A DNA stretch of 64,000 bases from JALHFZ01 sp963674625 (GCA_963674625.2 CAXXXO010000004.1:868001-932000); one strand, 5' to 3'. Positions 17,264 through 25,117 are shown, numbered from the stretch's first letter. A program made the numbers and translations. Notes: generated by a model not told the origin, from the sequence alone.

Positions 17264-18247
17264 ATGAAATTTCCGGCCGAATTTCGTCTTTCCGCCCGCA
17301 GGCTGAACTCTCCGCCCGTGCCCAGATCCCTTTTGGAGATTCTTCCCCTGAAAAACCGCGCCTCCCTCTCCGTCTCCACGGGAAGGGCAGCTCTCGCCCT
17401 CGCCCTCGATTCTCTTCCGGCAGAAGAGGTCACAGGAAAAGCGTGGCTGCCCGCTCTCTCCTGTTCTTCCCTCGCCGCTCCATTTCTCAAGAGGGGATAT
17501 ACCCTGCACTTTTACGGAGATCCCGGGCGGGACGGTCTGCCCCCCGTGGCCAGGGGAGACGTCTTTTTGTATATTCACTTCTGCGGCTTTCCGAACCGGG
17601 CCGCGGAGAGGCTGCTCTCCGAACTGCCCAAGAACCGGCGTCCCATTCTAGTGGAGGACTGCGTTCCCGCCCTCTTCACAGCCAACGTGGGGGAATTCGG
17701 CGATTTCGCACTCTACAGCTTCCGCAAATTTCTGGCCGTTCCGGATGGGGGTCTGCTGCTCTCCAGAAGACCCCTGAAGGCACCCCTCGAACCGGCCCTG
17801 GAGCCCTTCGTGACGGCAAAATTTCTGGGAAGTCTACTGAACTCGCCCTCTCTTTTCCGCAGGGGAGAAGACATTATTGATGCAGACCATGCGCCCAGGG
17901 AACCCTCGTTCCTGGGGGGGTATATACTCGACCGTCTTCCCTGGGAGCATATCCCCTGGTCCCGCCGGAGGAACTATGCCCGCCTGGCGAGACTGCTTCC
18001 GGACATCCCTCCGCTGGATGACGACACCGTTCCCCTGGGGCTGCCTCTTTTTCTCCCCAGGGGAAAGGACGAGCTGGAGAGGCGCCTCCGGGCGGCGGGT
18101 TTCGAGCCCCCCTTCTCGTGGGATGCTCCTCCTTCCGATCCGGAGAAGGAAGCAGAACGGATAGTGGTCCTCCCCTGCGACGAGCGGATGAATGAAAATG
18201 ATATCGAAAAAATGGCGGGAGTGTGTCTACCCTTTCTTTCCCGATAG
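17264..18247 (+). CDS. DegT/DnrJ/EryC1-like PLP-fold protein
   Basis: 327 residues, somewhat short for the family (about 370). The fold markers are VSTGRAALALALDSLP near residue 38 (usually GTxAL), IHFCGFP, ILVEDCVPAL (PLP-ring Asp) and FALYSFRKFLAVPDGGLLLSRR, where the Lys would bind PLP. The C-terminal half is divergent. Sugar aminotransferases of this family usually sit in polysaccharide loci; this one stands alone after a ROK kinase, so the substrate is unknown. There is no clear upstream RBS (GAGGCAGGGC only). Confidence 0.72.
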   Translation: MKFPAEFRLSARRLNSPPVPRSLLEILPLKNRASLSVSTGRAALALALDSLPAEEVTGKAWLPALSCSSLAAPFLKRGYTLHFYGDPGRDGLPPVARGDVFLYIHFCGFPNRAAERLLSELPKNRRPILVEDCVPALFTANVGEFGDFALYSFRKFLAVPDGGLLLSRRPLKAPLEPALEPFVTAKFLGSLLNSPSLFRRGEDIIDADHAPREPSFLGGYILDRLPWEHIPWSRRRNYARLARLLPDIPPLDDDTVPLGLPLFLPRGKDELERRLRAAGFEPPFSWDAPPSDPEKEAERIVVLPCDERMNENDIEKMAGVCLPFLSR

Positions 18248-18269
18248 GGACTCGGCGGTGCAGCGATGC

Positions 18270-18288
18270 GCTGTTGAAATACAACAGC
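18270..18288. repeat. 7-bp inverted repeat downstream of the DegT-like gene
   Basis: GCTGTTG and CAACAGC are separated by AAATA. No T-run follows, so it is not a clear terminator. It begins the 160-base segment rich in small dyads upstream of the broken Spy-like gene; TGTCATTTTTGACA (18310-18323) is another. Confidence 0.4.
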
Positions 18289-18357
18289 ACTTTCGGCGCG
18301 ATGGAGAATTGTCATTTTTGACAGTCCGGGAATCATCATTTGTGTAGATGCTGCTGC

Positions 18358-18375
18358 GGATACTCCGGAGTATCC
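18358..18375. promoter_or_regulatory. perfect 18-bp palindrome, candidate operator
   Basis: GGATACTCCGGAGTATCC is a perfect gap-free dyad 36 bases upstream of the broken Spy-like gene. Such palindromes commonly bind MerR-type or other dimeric repressors. TTGACA at 18318-18323 is a possible -35 with a poor -10 (TGTGTA) 17 bases on, which would place the palindrome just downstream of the transcription start. The regulator is unknown. Confidence 0.45.
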
Positions 18376-18410
18376 TTTGTCCATCAAATTTTGAAAAGCG
18401 GGATTCAGAG

Positions 18411-18713
18411 ATGAAACATAAACTGGCTGTTTTGACATTCGCACTGGTGCCGGCGTAGGCGAGCGGAGCGTTCGCATGGGGCAGATTCGGCGGCCGAGGA
18501 ACGGTAAATCCAGGGATGATGAATCACGGTATGAAAGGGTTGGGCACACATGGCCCCCCCGTCATGGCAAGAGGAATGCCCGAGTGCGGGATGATGCGCG
18601 CGGCTTGGGCGTCCGTGGAAATTCCGCAGGAGATCAAGGACAAGCAGGTCGAGATTCAGAAGCTTCGGATCAATCTGAGGAAAGCCGCTCTAGCGCCCAG
18701 TGTCCTCCGCTGA
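18411..18713 (+). pseudogene. broken Spy/CpxP-like periplasmic metal-sensor/chaperone gene
   Basis: The frame reads as a signal peptide (MKHKLAVLTFALVPA), then an amber codon at 18456-18458, and continues in the same frame as ASGAFAWGRFGG, a Met/Gly/His-rich stretch, and IPQEIKDKQVEIQKLRINL before running into unrelated sequence. The helical part resembles Spy/CpxP/ZraP proteins, which protect periplasmic proteins or bind metals. The 3' end is lost at about 18690-18713, where the sequence becomes the reversed arsP remnant. It therefore has both a nonsense codon and a truncation. Confidence 0.65.
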
Positions 18714-19062
18714 CACGGACGTTCTTCACGTCCTTGGCGAGGCCGAAGGATTCGAGCAGCCTTCCGCCGACCATCGCGATCACAAAGGTCACGGCCCCAT
18801 ACGTCAGGCATGCTTTCCACCCCATCAGCGCCCAGAACATGGCCATGGTGATCGGGTTCAGAAGAGGAGAGGCGAGAACGAAAGAGAGTGTCGCGCCGAG
18901 GAAGTTCCCGAGGAGCCCCTTCGCGGAGAGTCGGCGGCGGATATCGTCGTCGGAGGCGTACTCGAAGATCAGCCCGATAAGCGTGCTTACTCCGAGGAAG
19001 AGAATCGTCAGTTCGAGAAATATGAACGCGAAGAACTGAAGCGAAACTACAAACGCATTCAT
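18670..19062 (-). pseudogene. truncated, internally deleted ArsP/UPF0718-type permease
   Basis: The 130-residue frame starts like an ArsP/DUF318 permease (MNAFVVSLQFFAFIFLELT, then EYASDDDIRRRLSAKGLLGN). It jumps in frame from LLGNFLGATL to SFVLASPLLNPITMAMFWALMGWK. About 25 residues normally between these blocks, including the TPFCSCSTIP cysteine motif, are missing. The C-terminal half (at least four more membrane segments) is also lost where the frame meets the Spy-like remnant. It cannot encode a full transporter (family length about 300-350). It follows the Cys-rich remnant by 30 bases. Confidence 0.7.
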
Positions 19063-19092
19063 TGCACCTCTTCTTTCGCAGTGGTGTTCGTC

Positions 19093-19385
19093 TTAAAAGC
19101 CCAAATAGAACATGGCGAAGGAAATCAGCAGCGCTCCTGTCTTTTCCGACCAGGCTCACCACCTGCGGATACAGGGCGACGTTGATCTCGTCAGATCCCT
19201 GAATTCGAGCCCGACACGGTCGTTCATACCGGCTGGGCGAAGGACTCCTCCAGGCTCTTGAAGTCGTCCGGCTAGGTCAGGGAGGGAGAGCAGGCTCCGC
19301 CGCAGTCGCACCCGGAAGTGCAGGAGCAGCTCATATTCGCCGGTTCGGTCTTTATGTCGTAGATTGTTATGTGAATTTTTTCCAT
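19093..19385 (-). pseudogene. decayed small cysteine-rich protein gene in the ars island
   Basis: From ATG 19385 the minus strand reads MEKIHITIYDIKTEPANM, then a cysteine cluster CSCTSGCDCGGAC, then an amber codon at 19272-19274. The same frame continues PDDFKSLEESFAQ. After two apparent frame shifts it resumes as GMNDRVGLEF, then DEINVALYPQVVSLVGK, then TGALLISFAMFYLGF and a stop at 19093. Joined together these give a plausible protein of about 95 residues. I do not recognise the family; its place between acr3 and arsP suggests a metalloid-binding or redox partner. Confidence 0.55.
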
Positions 19386-19472
19386 TTCAGTGTTCTGTCT
19401 CCGATCGTTCGAAATTCGGGCGTAGGAGAAGAGCATACCCTCCGCCCGTTGTGCGTGCAGTACCGAAGGACT

Positions 19473-20663
19473 CTAATGCTCTTGCCGGAACCAGTGCGTC
19501 GTGTTGTTGCAGAACTTCACCAGCATCAGCATCACCGGCACCTCGATGAGCACTCCCACCACCGTGGCGAGGGCTGCCCCCGAGGAGAGGCCGAAGAGCA
19601 TCGTGGCCGTGGCGATGGCCACCTCGAAGTGGTTGGACGCGCCGATCATGGCGGAGGGCGCGGCGTCCTGGTAGCTCAGACCGAGCTTCTTCGAGAGCCC
19701 ATAGCCGATGCCGAAGATCAGGATCGTCTGGATGAAGAGCGGTATGGCGATCCAGAGGATCGTCAGCGGGTTGGCGACGATGACCTCCCCCTTGAAGGAG
19801 AAGAGCAGTACGAGCGTGATGAGCAGCGCGGCAATGGTGACCGGCGTCAGGAAGTGAAGGAACTTTTCCTGGAACCAGATGGGCCCTTTGGTTTTCAGCA
19901 GGATCTTGCGGGAGTAGTAGCCTGCGGCCAGAGGCAGCGCCACGTAGACCGCTATGGAGAGCGCCAGCGCCTGCCAGGGCACCGGAATGCTGCCGACGCC
20001 CAGAAGGAAGCCACCCAGCGGTCCATAGAGGAAGAGCATTGTGAGCGAGTTGATGGCGACCATCACGAGCGTGTGTCCGGCATTCCCCTTGGCGAGGTAG
20101 CCCCACACCAGGACCATCGCGGTGCAGGGAGCAATGCCGAGCAGGATGCAGCCCGCGAGATAGCTCCGCCACAGAGGGACCGAAAGCATTCGAACGCCGT
20201 TCTCAAGTACGACCGTGCCCAGCCCGTAGGTCGCGCCCGGTTCGAGGTCGAGCCCGAAGGGAAGTCGCACCAGGTCGACCGCGTCTGGACCGATGAAGTG
20301 CAGGAATACCTTCCCGAGGAAGAAGACCGCGATGGCGTACATGGTGAACGGTTTCACCGCCCAGTTGATGAAGAGCGTCAGACCTACCGGCTTGATGCTC
20401 TTCCCCGCCTTCAGGACCTCGGCGAAGTCAATTCTCACCATGATGGGGTACATCATGAAGAAGAGGCAGACCGCGATGGGAATGGAGATGACCGGCGCTC
20501 CGCCCACATAAATCGACATTCCGTCGAGCGCCTTCGCGAAGTCCGGGGCGACCTTGCCGAGCCCGATCCCCGCGAGGATGCTCAGAAAGACCCAGACGGT
20601 AAGGTACTTTTCAAAAAAACCGAGTCCTTTTGCTTCCTTTATGATGCATGCCTTGTCTTCCAT
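19473..20663 (-). CDS. acr3: ACR3-family arsenite efflux permease
   Basis: 396 residues and ten predicted transmembrane segments. The conserved ACR3 region LGIAPCTAMVLVW contains the essential fourth-helix cysteine, and the NNALTML-like VAINSLTMLFLYGPLG and ASNHFEVAIATA segments are also typical. It exports As(III). AGGAG precedes a pair of ATGs; the second (20663) has the better 10-base spacing, while 20672 is too close. It lies 14 bases after arsM in the arsR-arsC-arsM-acr3 operon. Confidence 0.95.
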   Translation of the reverse strand: MEDKACIIKEAKGLGFFEKYLTVWVFLSILAGIGLGKVAPDFAKALDGMSIYVGGAPVISIPIAVCLFFMMYPIMVRIDFAEVLKAGKSIKPVGLTLFINWAVKPFTMYAIAVFFLGKVFLHFIGPDAVDLVRLPFGLDLEPGATYGLGTVVLENGVRMLSVPLWRSYLAGCILLGIAPCTAMVLVWGYLAKGNAGHTLVMVAINSLTMLFLYGPLGGFLLGVGSIPVPWQALALSIAVYVALPLAAGYYSRKILLKTKGPIWFQEKFLHFLTPVTIAALLITLVLLFSFKGEVIVANPLTILWIAIPLFIQTILIFGIGYGLSKKLGLSYQDAAPSAMIGASNHFEVAIATATMLFGLSSGAALATVVGVLIEVPVMLMLVKFCNNTTHWFRQEH

Positions 20664-20677
20664 TGTTAGCATTACTC

Positions 20678-21934
20678 CTAAAAAAGCATTTTTTTCAGAA
20701 TAGCGCTGCCCTCAGGGCAGACCTTATCCAGTGCCGAGCTTTGCATCAGCGGAGCGGGGATATCCTCTCTCCGGGCGGCAACGAAGCCCGCTCTTTCGAA
20801 GAATCGCTCCGCCGTCTCGGTGAGAAGATAGATCGTCCGAACGCCCTGCGCGCGGGCCAGATCGATGATGACGGAAGTCATCCGCACTCCGAAGCACTTC
20901 TTGCGGTCGCGCAGACGCACCACGAGCGAGCGGAGCAGCCCCGAGTCCCCCCGGATTTCCATGCCGATTACGGCGGCGATGCCGGAGTGCTCCAGAACGA
21001 GGAAGTTCTCCGGAGCCTCGGCCACGCCCAGGGGAGTGAGCCCGTTCTCCTCCAGAAGGACAGCTATGGCGGGAACGTCTCCGGACTCGGCGCGCCGGAT
21101 CGTGTAATCGAGCCCCTCTTCGAGTTCCACGAGCGGCTTTTTTCCCCGAATGATCGCGCTGGCCAGCGCGCCGTTGATCTCGTTTCGTTCTTCGGAAGAG
21201 AGTTCGGGAAAGGCCATCGCCGCCATCGCGTCGGGGACAGAGTAGACCTTCGTGCGCCGCACCTCGACCTCCTCGAAGCCTGCCGCCCTCATCTTCTCCG
21301 CGTACACTGTTTCCTGGAGCGCTCCCGAGATGCATCCTGACCACGCCGCCAGGTTCTTGACGGCACGCTCCGTCACTGGGCGGAGGAAGACGGTGTCGGA
21401 GATGCAGAACCTGCCGCCGGGACGGAGAACGCGAAAAGCCTCCTTCAGCACCTTTTTCTTATCCGGGGAAAGGTTGATCACGCAGTTTGAAATGATTACA
21501 TCTACGGAGCCGCTCTCGACCGGCATCTCCTCGATGTACCCTTTCACCAGGGAGACGTTTTCGACCCCCTTGAGATTCTCGGCGGCGGTCGCGAGCATCT
21601 CGTCCGTCATGTCGAGCCCGATGACTCTGCCGAAAGGGCCGGTCATCTCCGATGCCAGAAAAAGATCCAGCCCCGCTCCGCTTCCCAGGTCGAGGACGGT
21701 CTCGCCCGGATGGATGCGCGCCTCGGTGAACGGATTGCCGCATCCGAAGGACTGGTCGGCCATATGTTCGGGAGTTTTTTCGAGCGTCGCATCGTCGTAG
21801 TTGCCGCGTGTCATGCTCAGAATGTCGGATGCGCCCGTCGTTCCGCAGCAGCACCCTCCCGAGCCGCAGCATGAGGATTTGTTCTTTATTGCCTGTGCGT
21901 ACCTTTCTTTCACGTAGCTGCGGATATCGTCCAT
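20678..21934 (-). CDS. arsM: arsenite S-adenosylmethionine methyltransferase ArsM fused to ArsN-like GNAT acetyltransferase
   Basis: 418 residues. The ArsM part (about 1-255) has a Cys-rich N-terminus (SSCCGSGGCCCG), FGCGNP, the SAM motif VLDLGSGAGLDLFLA, ISNCVINLSPDK and WSGCISGAL, which together supply the usual arsenic-binding cysteines. The C-terminal part (about 275-418) is a GNAT domain (IRRAESGDVPAIAVLLEENGL, then RKCFG-like acetyl-CoA region and AERFFERAGFV), as in ArsN2. It would methylate As(III), and the GNAT might acetylate an organoarsenical. The frame opens at 21997, but ATG 21934 has AAGGAG upstream and the longer form overlaps arsC. Confidence 0.9.
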   Translation of the reverse strand: MDDIRSYVKERYAQAIKNKSSCCGSGGCCCGTTGASDILSMTRGNYDDATLEKTPEHMADQSFGCGNPFTEARIHPGETVLDLGSGAGLDLFLASEMTGPFGRVIGLDMTDEMLATAAENLKGVENVSLVKGYIEEMPVESGSVDVIISNCVINLSPDKKKVLKEAFRVLRPGGRFCISDTVFLRPVTERAVKNLAAWSGCISGALQETVYAEKMRAAGFEEVEVRRTKVYSVPDAMAAMAFPELSSEERNEINGALASAIIRGKKPLVELEEGLDYTIRRAESGDVPAIAVLLEENGLTPLGVAEAPENFLVLEHSGIAAVIGMEIRGDSGLLRSLVVRLRDRKKCFGVRMTSVIIDLARAQGVRTIYLLTETAERFFERAGFVAARREDIPAPLMQSSALDKVCPEGSAILKKMLF

Positions 21935-21941
21935 ACTTGAT

Positions 21942-22397
21942 CTAGCTCCTTTTTTCCTCCGGAAGATTTTCAAGAAAACCGGGAAGATCCTCGACAAATG
22001 CGCGTATCTCGTCGCGTATCCTGCGGTAGCAGTTCATTTTTCCCTCCTCAGTCTTTTCGAGGAGCGCCAGCTTCGGCGGGTCATCGAAGCCGACGTGGAT
22101 CACTCTCGTCTCCCCCGGAAAGAACGGGCACCGCTCGTCAGCGTCGCCGCATAGGGTTACTGCGTAGTCGAAGTGGACGTCCAGAAGCTCCGTGACGTTC
22201 TTGGAGCGCTGCCCTGAGATGTCCACTCCCGTCTCCTTCATGGCCTCGACAGCAAACGGATTTAATCCGTGGGCCTCGATTCCTGCGGAATACGCTTTGA
22301 CGGCGCCGTTATGGAAATAACGAGCCCACCCCTCGGCCATCTGGCTGCGGCATGAGTTTCCGGTGCAGAGAAAGAGCACCTTTGGCTTTTTGTTCAC
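21942..22397 (-). CDS. arsC: arsenate reductase, LMW-phosphatase/thioredoxin-coupled type
   Basis: 151 residues. The P-loop CTGNSCRSQMAEGW near residue 11 carries the nucleophilic first Cys and the conserved Arg. TLCGDADERCPFFPG near residue 81 carries the second and third redox cysteines, as in Staphylococcus and Bacillus ArsC. It reduces As(V) to As(III) for ACR3 export. It lies 6 bases after arsR and 7 before arsM. Confidence 0.95.
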   Translation of the reverse strand: MNKKPKVLFLCTGNSCRSQMAEGWARYFHNGAVKAYSAGIEAHGLNPFAVEAMKETGVDISGQRSKNVTELLDVHFDYAVTLCGDADERCPFFPGETRVIHVGFDDPPKLALLEKTEEGKMNCYRRIRDEIRAFVEDLPGFLENLPEEKRS

Positions 22398-22403
22398 GCT
22401 TCT

Positions 22404-22769
22404 TCACCTCTCTTCGGATGAACACACCTTTCTACAGTCTTTGTCTCGATATTCCCTGACGAGGCTCTCGACCCTCTTCCTGTCTTCAGCAACCGAAGAG
22501 GAATCGACAATTGAATTTTGCATCCATTGGAGCAACTCCGGGGCTACAGTGGGCTTAATGCTGTAGTAGACCCACTTCCCTCGTTTTTCAGAGTCGACGA
22601 GTTTCGCCTGGCAGAGAATGCTCATGTGACGGGAGACAGTGGCGGGAGCGAGGCCCAGGAATTCTCCCACCTCGCAGACGCAAAGCTCTTTCGTGTGCAT
22701 GAGCGCCAGAAAGACGCGGAGCCTGTTCTTTTCGCCGAGCGCTTTTGAAATGGATAGAATCGAATCCAT
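22404..22769 (-). CDS. arsR: ArsR-family arsenic-responsive repressor
   Basis: 121 residues with a winged HTH. The sensing motif ELCVCEV matches the ELCVCDL As(III) site of classic E. coli-type ArsR, followed by the recognition helix APATVSRHMSILCQAKLV and the wing KRGKWVYYSI. Of two adjacent ATGs, 22769 (MDSILSI) has GGAG six bases upstream, whereas 22775 overlaps that RBS. It is the first gene of the ars operon and faces its own promoter/operator. Confidence 0.94.
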   Translation of the reverse strand: MDSILSISKALGEKNRLRVFLALMHTKELCVCEVGEFLGLAPATVSRHMSILCQAKLVDSEKRGKWVYYSIKPTVAPELLQWMQNSIVDSSSVAEDRKRVESLVREYRDKDCRKVCSSEER

Positions 22770-22790
22770 GAGCATCTCCTGTCATTTTGT

Positions 22791-22839
22791 TATTTCTGCA
22801 TCTGACGAAATATTACCAGCTGGGTTCGTTCTATGTCAA
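22791..22839 (-). promoter_or_regulatory. ars operon promoter with overlapping ArsR operator candidate
   Basis: On the minus strand, TTGACA (22834-22839) and TAATAT (22810-22815) are separated by 18 bases, a near-consensus sigma-70 promoter. An inverted repeat TATTTC-N10-GAAATA (22791-22812) overlaps the -10 box and the start region, which is the usual place for an ArsR operator. Confidence 0.65.
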
Positions 22840-23160
22840 CGCCCTTGTAAAATTCTTCGTGGGTGTGATTGAGCGAGGGCGTGTTTTAGGAAGCCAGATG
22901 GTTTTGAAATAATCAAAAATATCCTTGATTATGTGGCAAAAAAGCCATATATTTGCTGTGTCTTAAGGGAGTTATGTCTTAAAAAATCCCCGGAAGAGAG
23001 AAAAAGGCCTTAAAATGTTGGAAAAGTCCCATTGAAAAGTGTCTTGCCCTCTTTTTTTGTGGATAACTGGAGCAAACGAAGCGTTTTGAGCTGCTGTGAA
23101 ATTTTTTTAATGGGAACCTACAAACAGGTGAAACATAACCCTTCAAGGAGGAACATTCTT
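22840..23160. other. AT-rich island edge with no intact gene
   Basis: This gap is clearly more AT-rich than its flanks. A 22873-start frame on the plus strand encodes a plausible peptide (DGFEIIKNILDYVAKKPY, then ICCVLRELCLKKSPEERKR) but has no proper start and stops soon after; it may be a remnant. The word TGTCTTAA occurs twice about 20 bases apart (near 22960-22985). A lone DnaA-box sequence, TGTGGATAA, lies at 23058-23066. No terminator or intact small gene is evident. Confidence 0.4.
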
Positions 23161-23739
23161 ATGCCCGAAAACAAGCCAAATTCCTGGGAACTCCCCGCAG
23201 CGGACCCTTCCGAATACCACGACGTGGAAGCCGCCCGGGGAAGGGAATTCATCCTGCGCCTGACCACGGGTGCCGACCCGAACCTCGCCATCGCCCGCTT
23301 CGCCCGGGAAAAGGGGATCCGCTACGGAAAGGTCCACGCCGCCTTCATGGGGGCCTTCAAGCCGTGCAGATACCTCATGTGGGTGCCCGATCCGTCGGAC
23401 CCGGAGAACTGGCACCGGGAGGACACCGCCGTGATGGACAATCTCAGCATGCTCTGCGCCGTCGGCGGGATGATCGGCATCCGGAAAAAGAAGGACGGCA
23501 CCGAGGAATCCTTCGTCGCCATGCACTTCGTCGCAGGAGGAGGGTGGAACGTCCCCACCTTCGGAGGGCACCTCGCCGACGGGACAAAAGTCTGCGGCGT
23601 CATGCAGGTCTTCATCACGGAACTTCTGGGGATCGAATATCTGTCTCCATCCCTCGACCCCCGGGGAGAGGCAGACACTTTTCCCGAAAACTGGTATAGT
23701 AAAACATCGGAAAAACCGCGGGAACAGAACAATCTGTAG
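23161..23739 (+). CDS. DUF296 / PPC-domain protein
   Basis: 192 residues. The PPC (DUF296) fold spans about 20-150, with REFILRLTTGADPNLAIARFAREKG, VHAAFMGAFKP, AMHFVAGGG and GGHLADGTKVCGVMQVFITEL. The plant homologues bind AT-rich DNA; prokaryotic stand-alone forms are trimeric and of unknown function. ATG 23161 has AAGGAGGAAC upstream; a longer frame to 23032 has no RBS. The Asp/Glu-rich tail is not conserved in the family as far as I know. Confidence 0.8.
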   Translation: MPENKPNSWELPAADPSEYHDVEAARGREFILRLTTGADPNLAIARFAREKGIRYGKVHAAFMGAFKPCRYLMWVPDPSDPENWHREDTAVMDNLSMLCAVGGMIGIRKKKDGTEESFVAMHFVAGGGWNVPTFGGHLADGTKVCGVMQVFITELLGIEYLSPSLDPRGEADTFPENWYSKTSEKPREQNNL

Positions 23740-23897
23740 AAAAACGGGGGAAACAGGCAGCAGGCCCTTTCTTCAGCGAAAGCTTCAGGATACTTCCACT
23801 CCGCCCTGACGCCCCCCTGGGGCGCGATGGGACGGACCGCAGCGGCCTGGAGAACATCCCCATCAAATATCTGCAAAACCGGGAGGAAGTTCAAAAA

Positions 23898-25091
23898 ATG
23901 GCATCAATGAAAGATCATATAGCATCCGTGGTGGAGGGGCTTCGGGAGGAACTGCTCACCCTGAGCCACAAAATCCACGAAAACCCCGAGCTGGGATGGC
24001 AGGAACACAAGGCCGCCCGCTGGCAGAAAGAGCTGCTCGAAAAATACGGCTTTGCCGTGGAGCTCCCCTTCTGCAGCATGGAGACGGCCTTCAGGGCCAC
24101 CGCTCCCTCCAACAGTCCGAACGGCATCAAGATCGCCCTTCTTTCGGAGTACGACGCCCTTGACGGCGTGGGGCACGGCTGCGGGCACAACATCATCGCA
24201 GCAAGCGCCATGGGGGCAGCCATCGCCCTTTCGGAGGTCATGAAGAGGGACGGCATCCCCGGCGAGGTCTTCGTCTTCGGCACCCCGGCGGAGGAAACGG
24301 CCGGGGGAAAGATCCCCATGACCGACTCGGGGGTCTTCGACGGCTTCACCTGCGCCCTCATGATTCACCCGGCCTCCCAAAACCTCATCGCCCGGCACGG
24401 CCTTGCAGCCCAGCAGGTGGAGGTGGAGTTCTTCGGCCGGGCCGCCCACTCGTCGAGCCCATCGGACGGAATCAACGCCCTCTCTTCCCTCATAGCCCTC
24501 TTCAACGGCATCGACTCTCTCAGCCACACCTGGACCAACGAGAGCAAGATCAACGGCATCATCACGGCGGGAGGCACGGCATCCAACGTGATCCCGGAGT
24601 ACTCGAAGGCTTCCTTCACCGTGCGGGCCGGAAAGAAAAAGACCCTTCTCAAAATTTTTGACGACCTCAACCGCATCGCCGAGTCTTCGGCACTGCTCAC
24701 GGGGGCGGAATACAAGGTCACCGGTGCGGATATCTACGCCGAACGGTATCCAAGTATGACCCTGGGTGAGGCCTTCAAGGCGAACATGGAGCCCCTCGGG
24801 ATCACCATGAACTACCCCGACTACACCGCCCAGGTGGGGTCCTCCGACATCGGAAACGTTTCCCTGGTCGTGCCGGCCATCCACGAATATCTCGCCATCG
24901 CCGAGCCCGGAGAGGTAGTCGCCCACCATGAATCCTTCCGCAGGGCTTCGGTCAGCCCCCGGGGAGATGAAGCCGTGATCCTGGCCGCCAAGGGGCTGGC
25001 CATGACGGCCCTGGACGTGCTTACCGACGAAGATCTCCGCTCCCGGGCCGCAAAGGAATTCGATGAAAAAGTCCGGCCGAACCAATGCTGA
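23898..25091 (+). CDS. M20 family amidohydrolase (AbgB/amidase-like)
   Basis: 397 residues. The metal-binding residues are in HENPELGWQEHKA, GHGCGHNIIAAS (His and Asp/His pair) and PAEETAGGK (Glu). The dimerization lid (about 185-290) includes GRAAHSSSPSDGINAL. This arrangement matches M20D enzymes that hydrolyse N-acyl or p-aminobenzoyl amino acids. It precedes a dipeptide ABC transporter by 26 bases, so imported peptides or amides are likely its substrates. GGGAGGAAG lies upstream; ATG 23907 is an alternative start. Confidence 0.9.
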   Translation: MASMKDHIASVVEGLREELLTLSHKIHENPELGWQEHKAARWQKELLEKYGFAVELPFCSMETAFRATAPSNSPNGIKIALLSEYDALDGVGHGCGHNIIAASAMGAAIALSEVMKRDGIPGEVFVFGTPAEETAGGKIPMTDSGVFDGFTCALMIHPASQNLIARHGLAAQQVEVEFFGRAAHSSSPSDGINALSSLIALFNGIDSLSHTWTNESKINGIITAGGTASNVIPEYSKASFTVRAGKKKTLLKIFDDLNRIAESSALLTGAEYKVTGADIYAERYPSMTLGEAFKANMEPLGITMNYPDYTAQVGSSDIGNVSLVVPAIHEYLAIAEPGEVVAHHESFRRASVSPRGDEAVILAAKGLAMTALDVLTDEDLRSRAAKEFDEKVRPNQC

Positions 25092-25117
25092 GAACCGGTC
25101 CGCAGGAGTGACCCTGT

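Noticed and set aside
18456..18458. TAG in the Spy-like gene as a pyrrolysine codon
   Set aside because: It is in a signal peptide, no pyl gene is seen, and the gene is also truncated, so nonsense mutation is simpler.
19371..20669. 432-codon plus-strand frame
   Set aside because: It is the antisense of acr3 and is rich in charged residues typical of shadow frames.
23058..23066. Isolated DnaA box TGTGGATAA
   Set aside because: A single 9-mer is expected about once in two windows of this size by chance; no partner boxes or gene-strand change occur here.
23127..23137. GTGAAACA before the DUF296 gene as a parS half-site
   Set aside because: No inverted partner is present.
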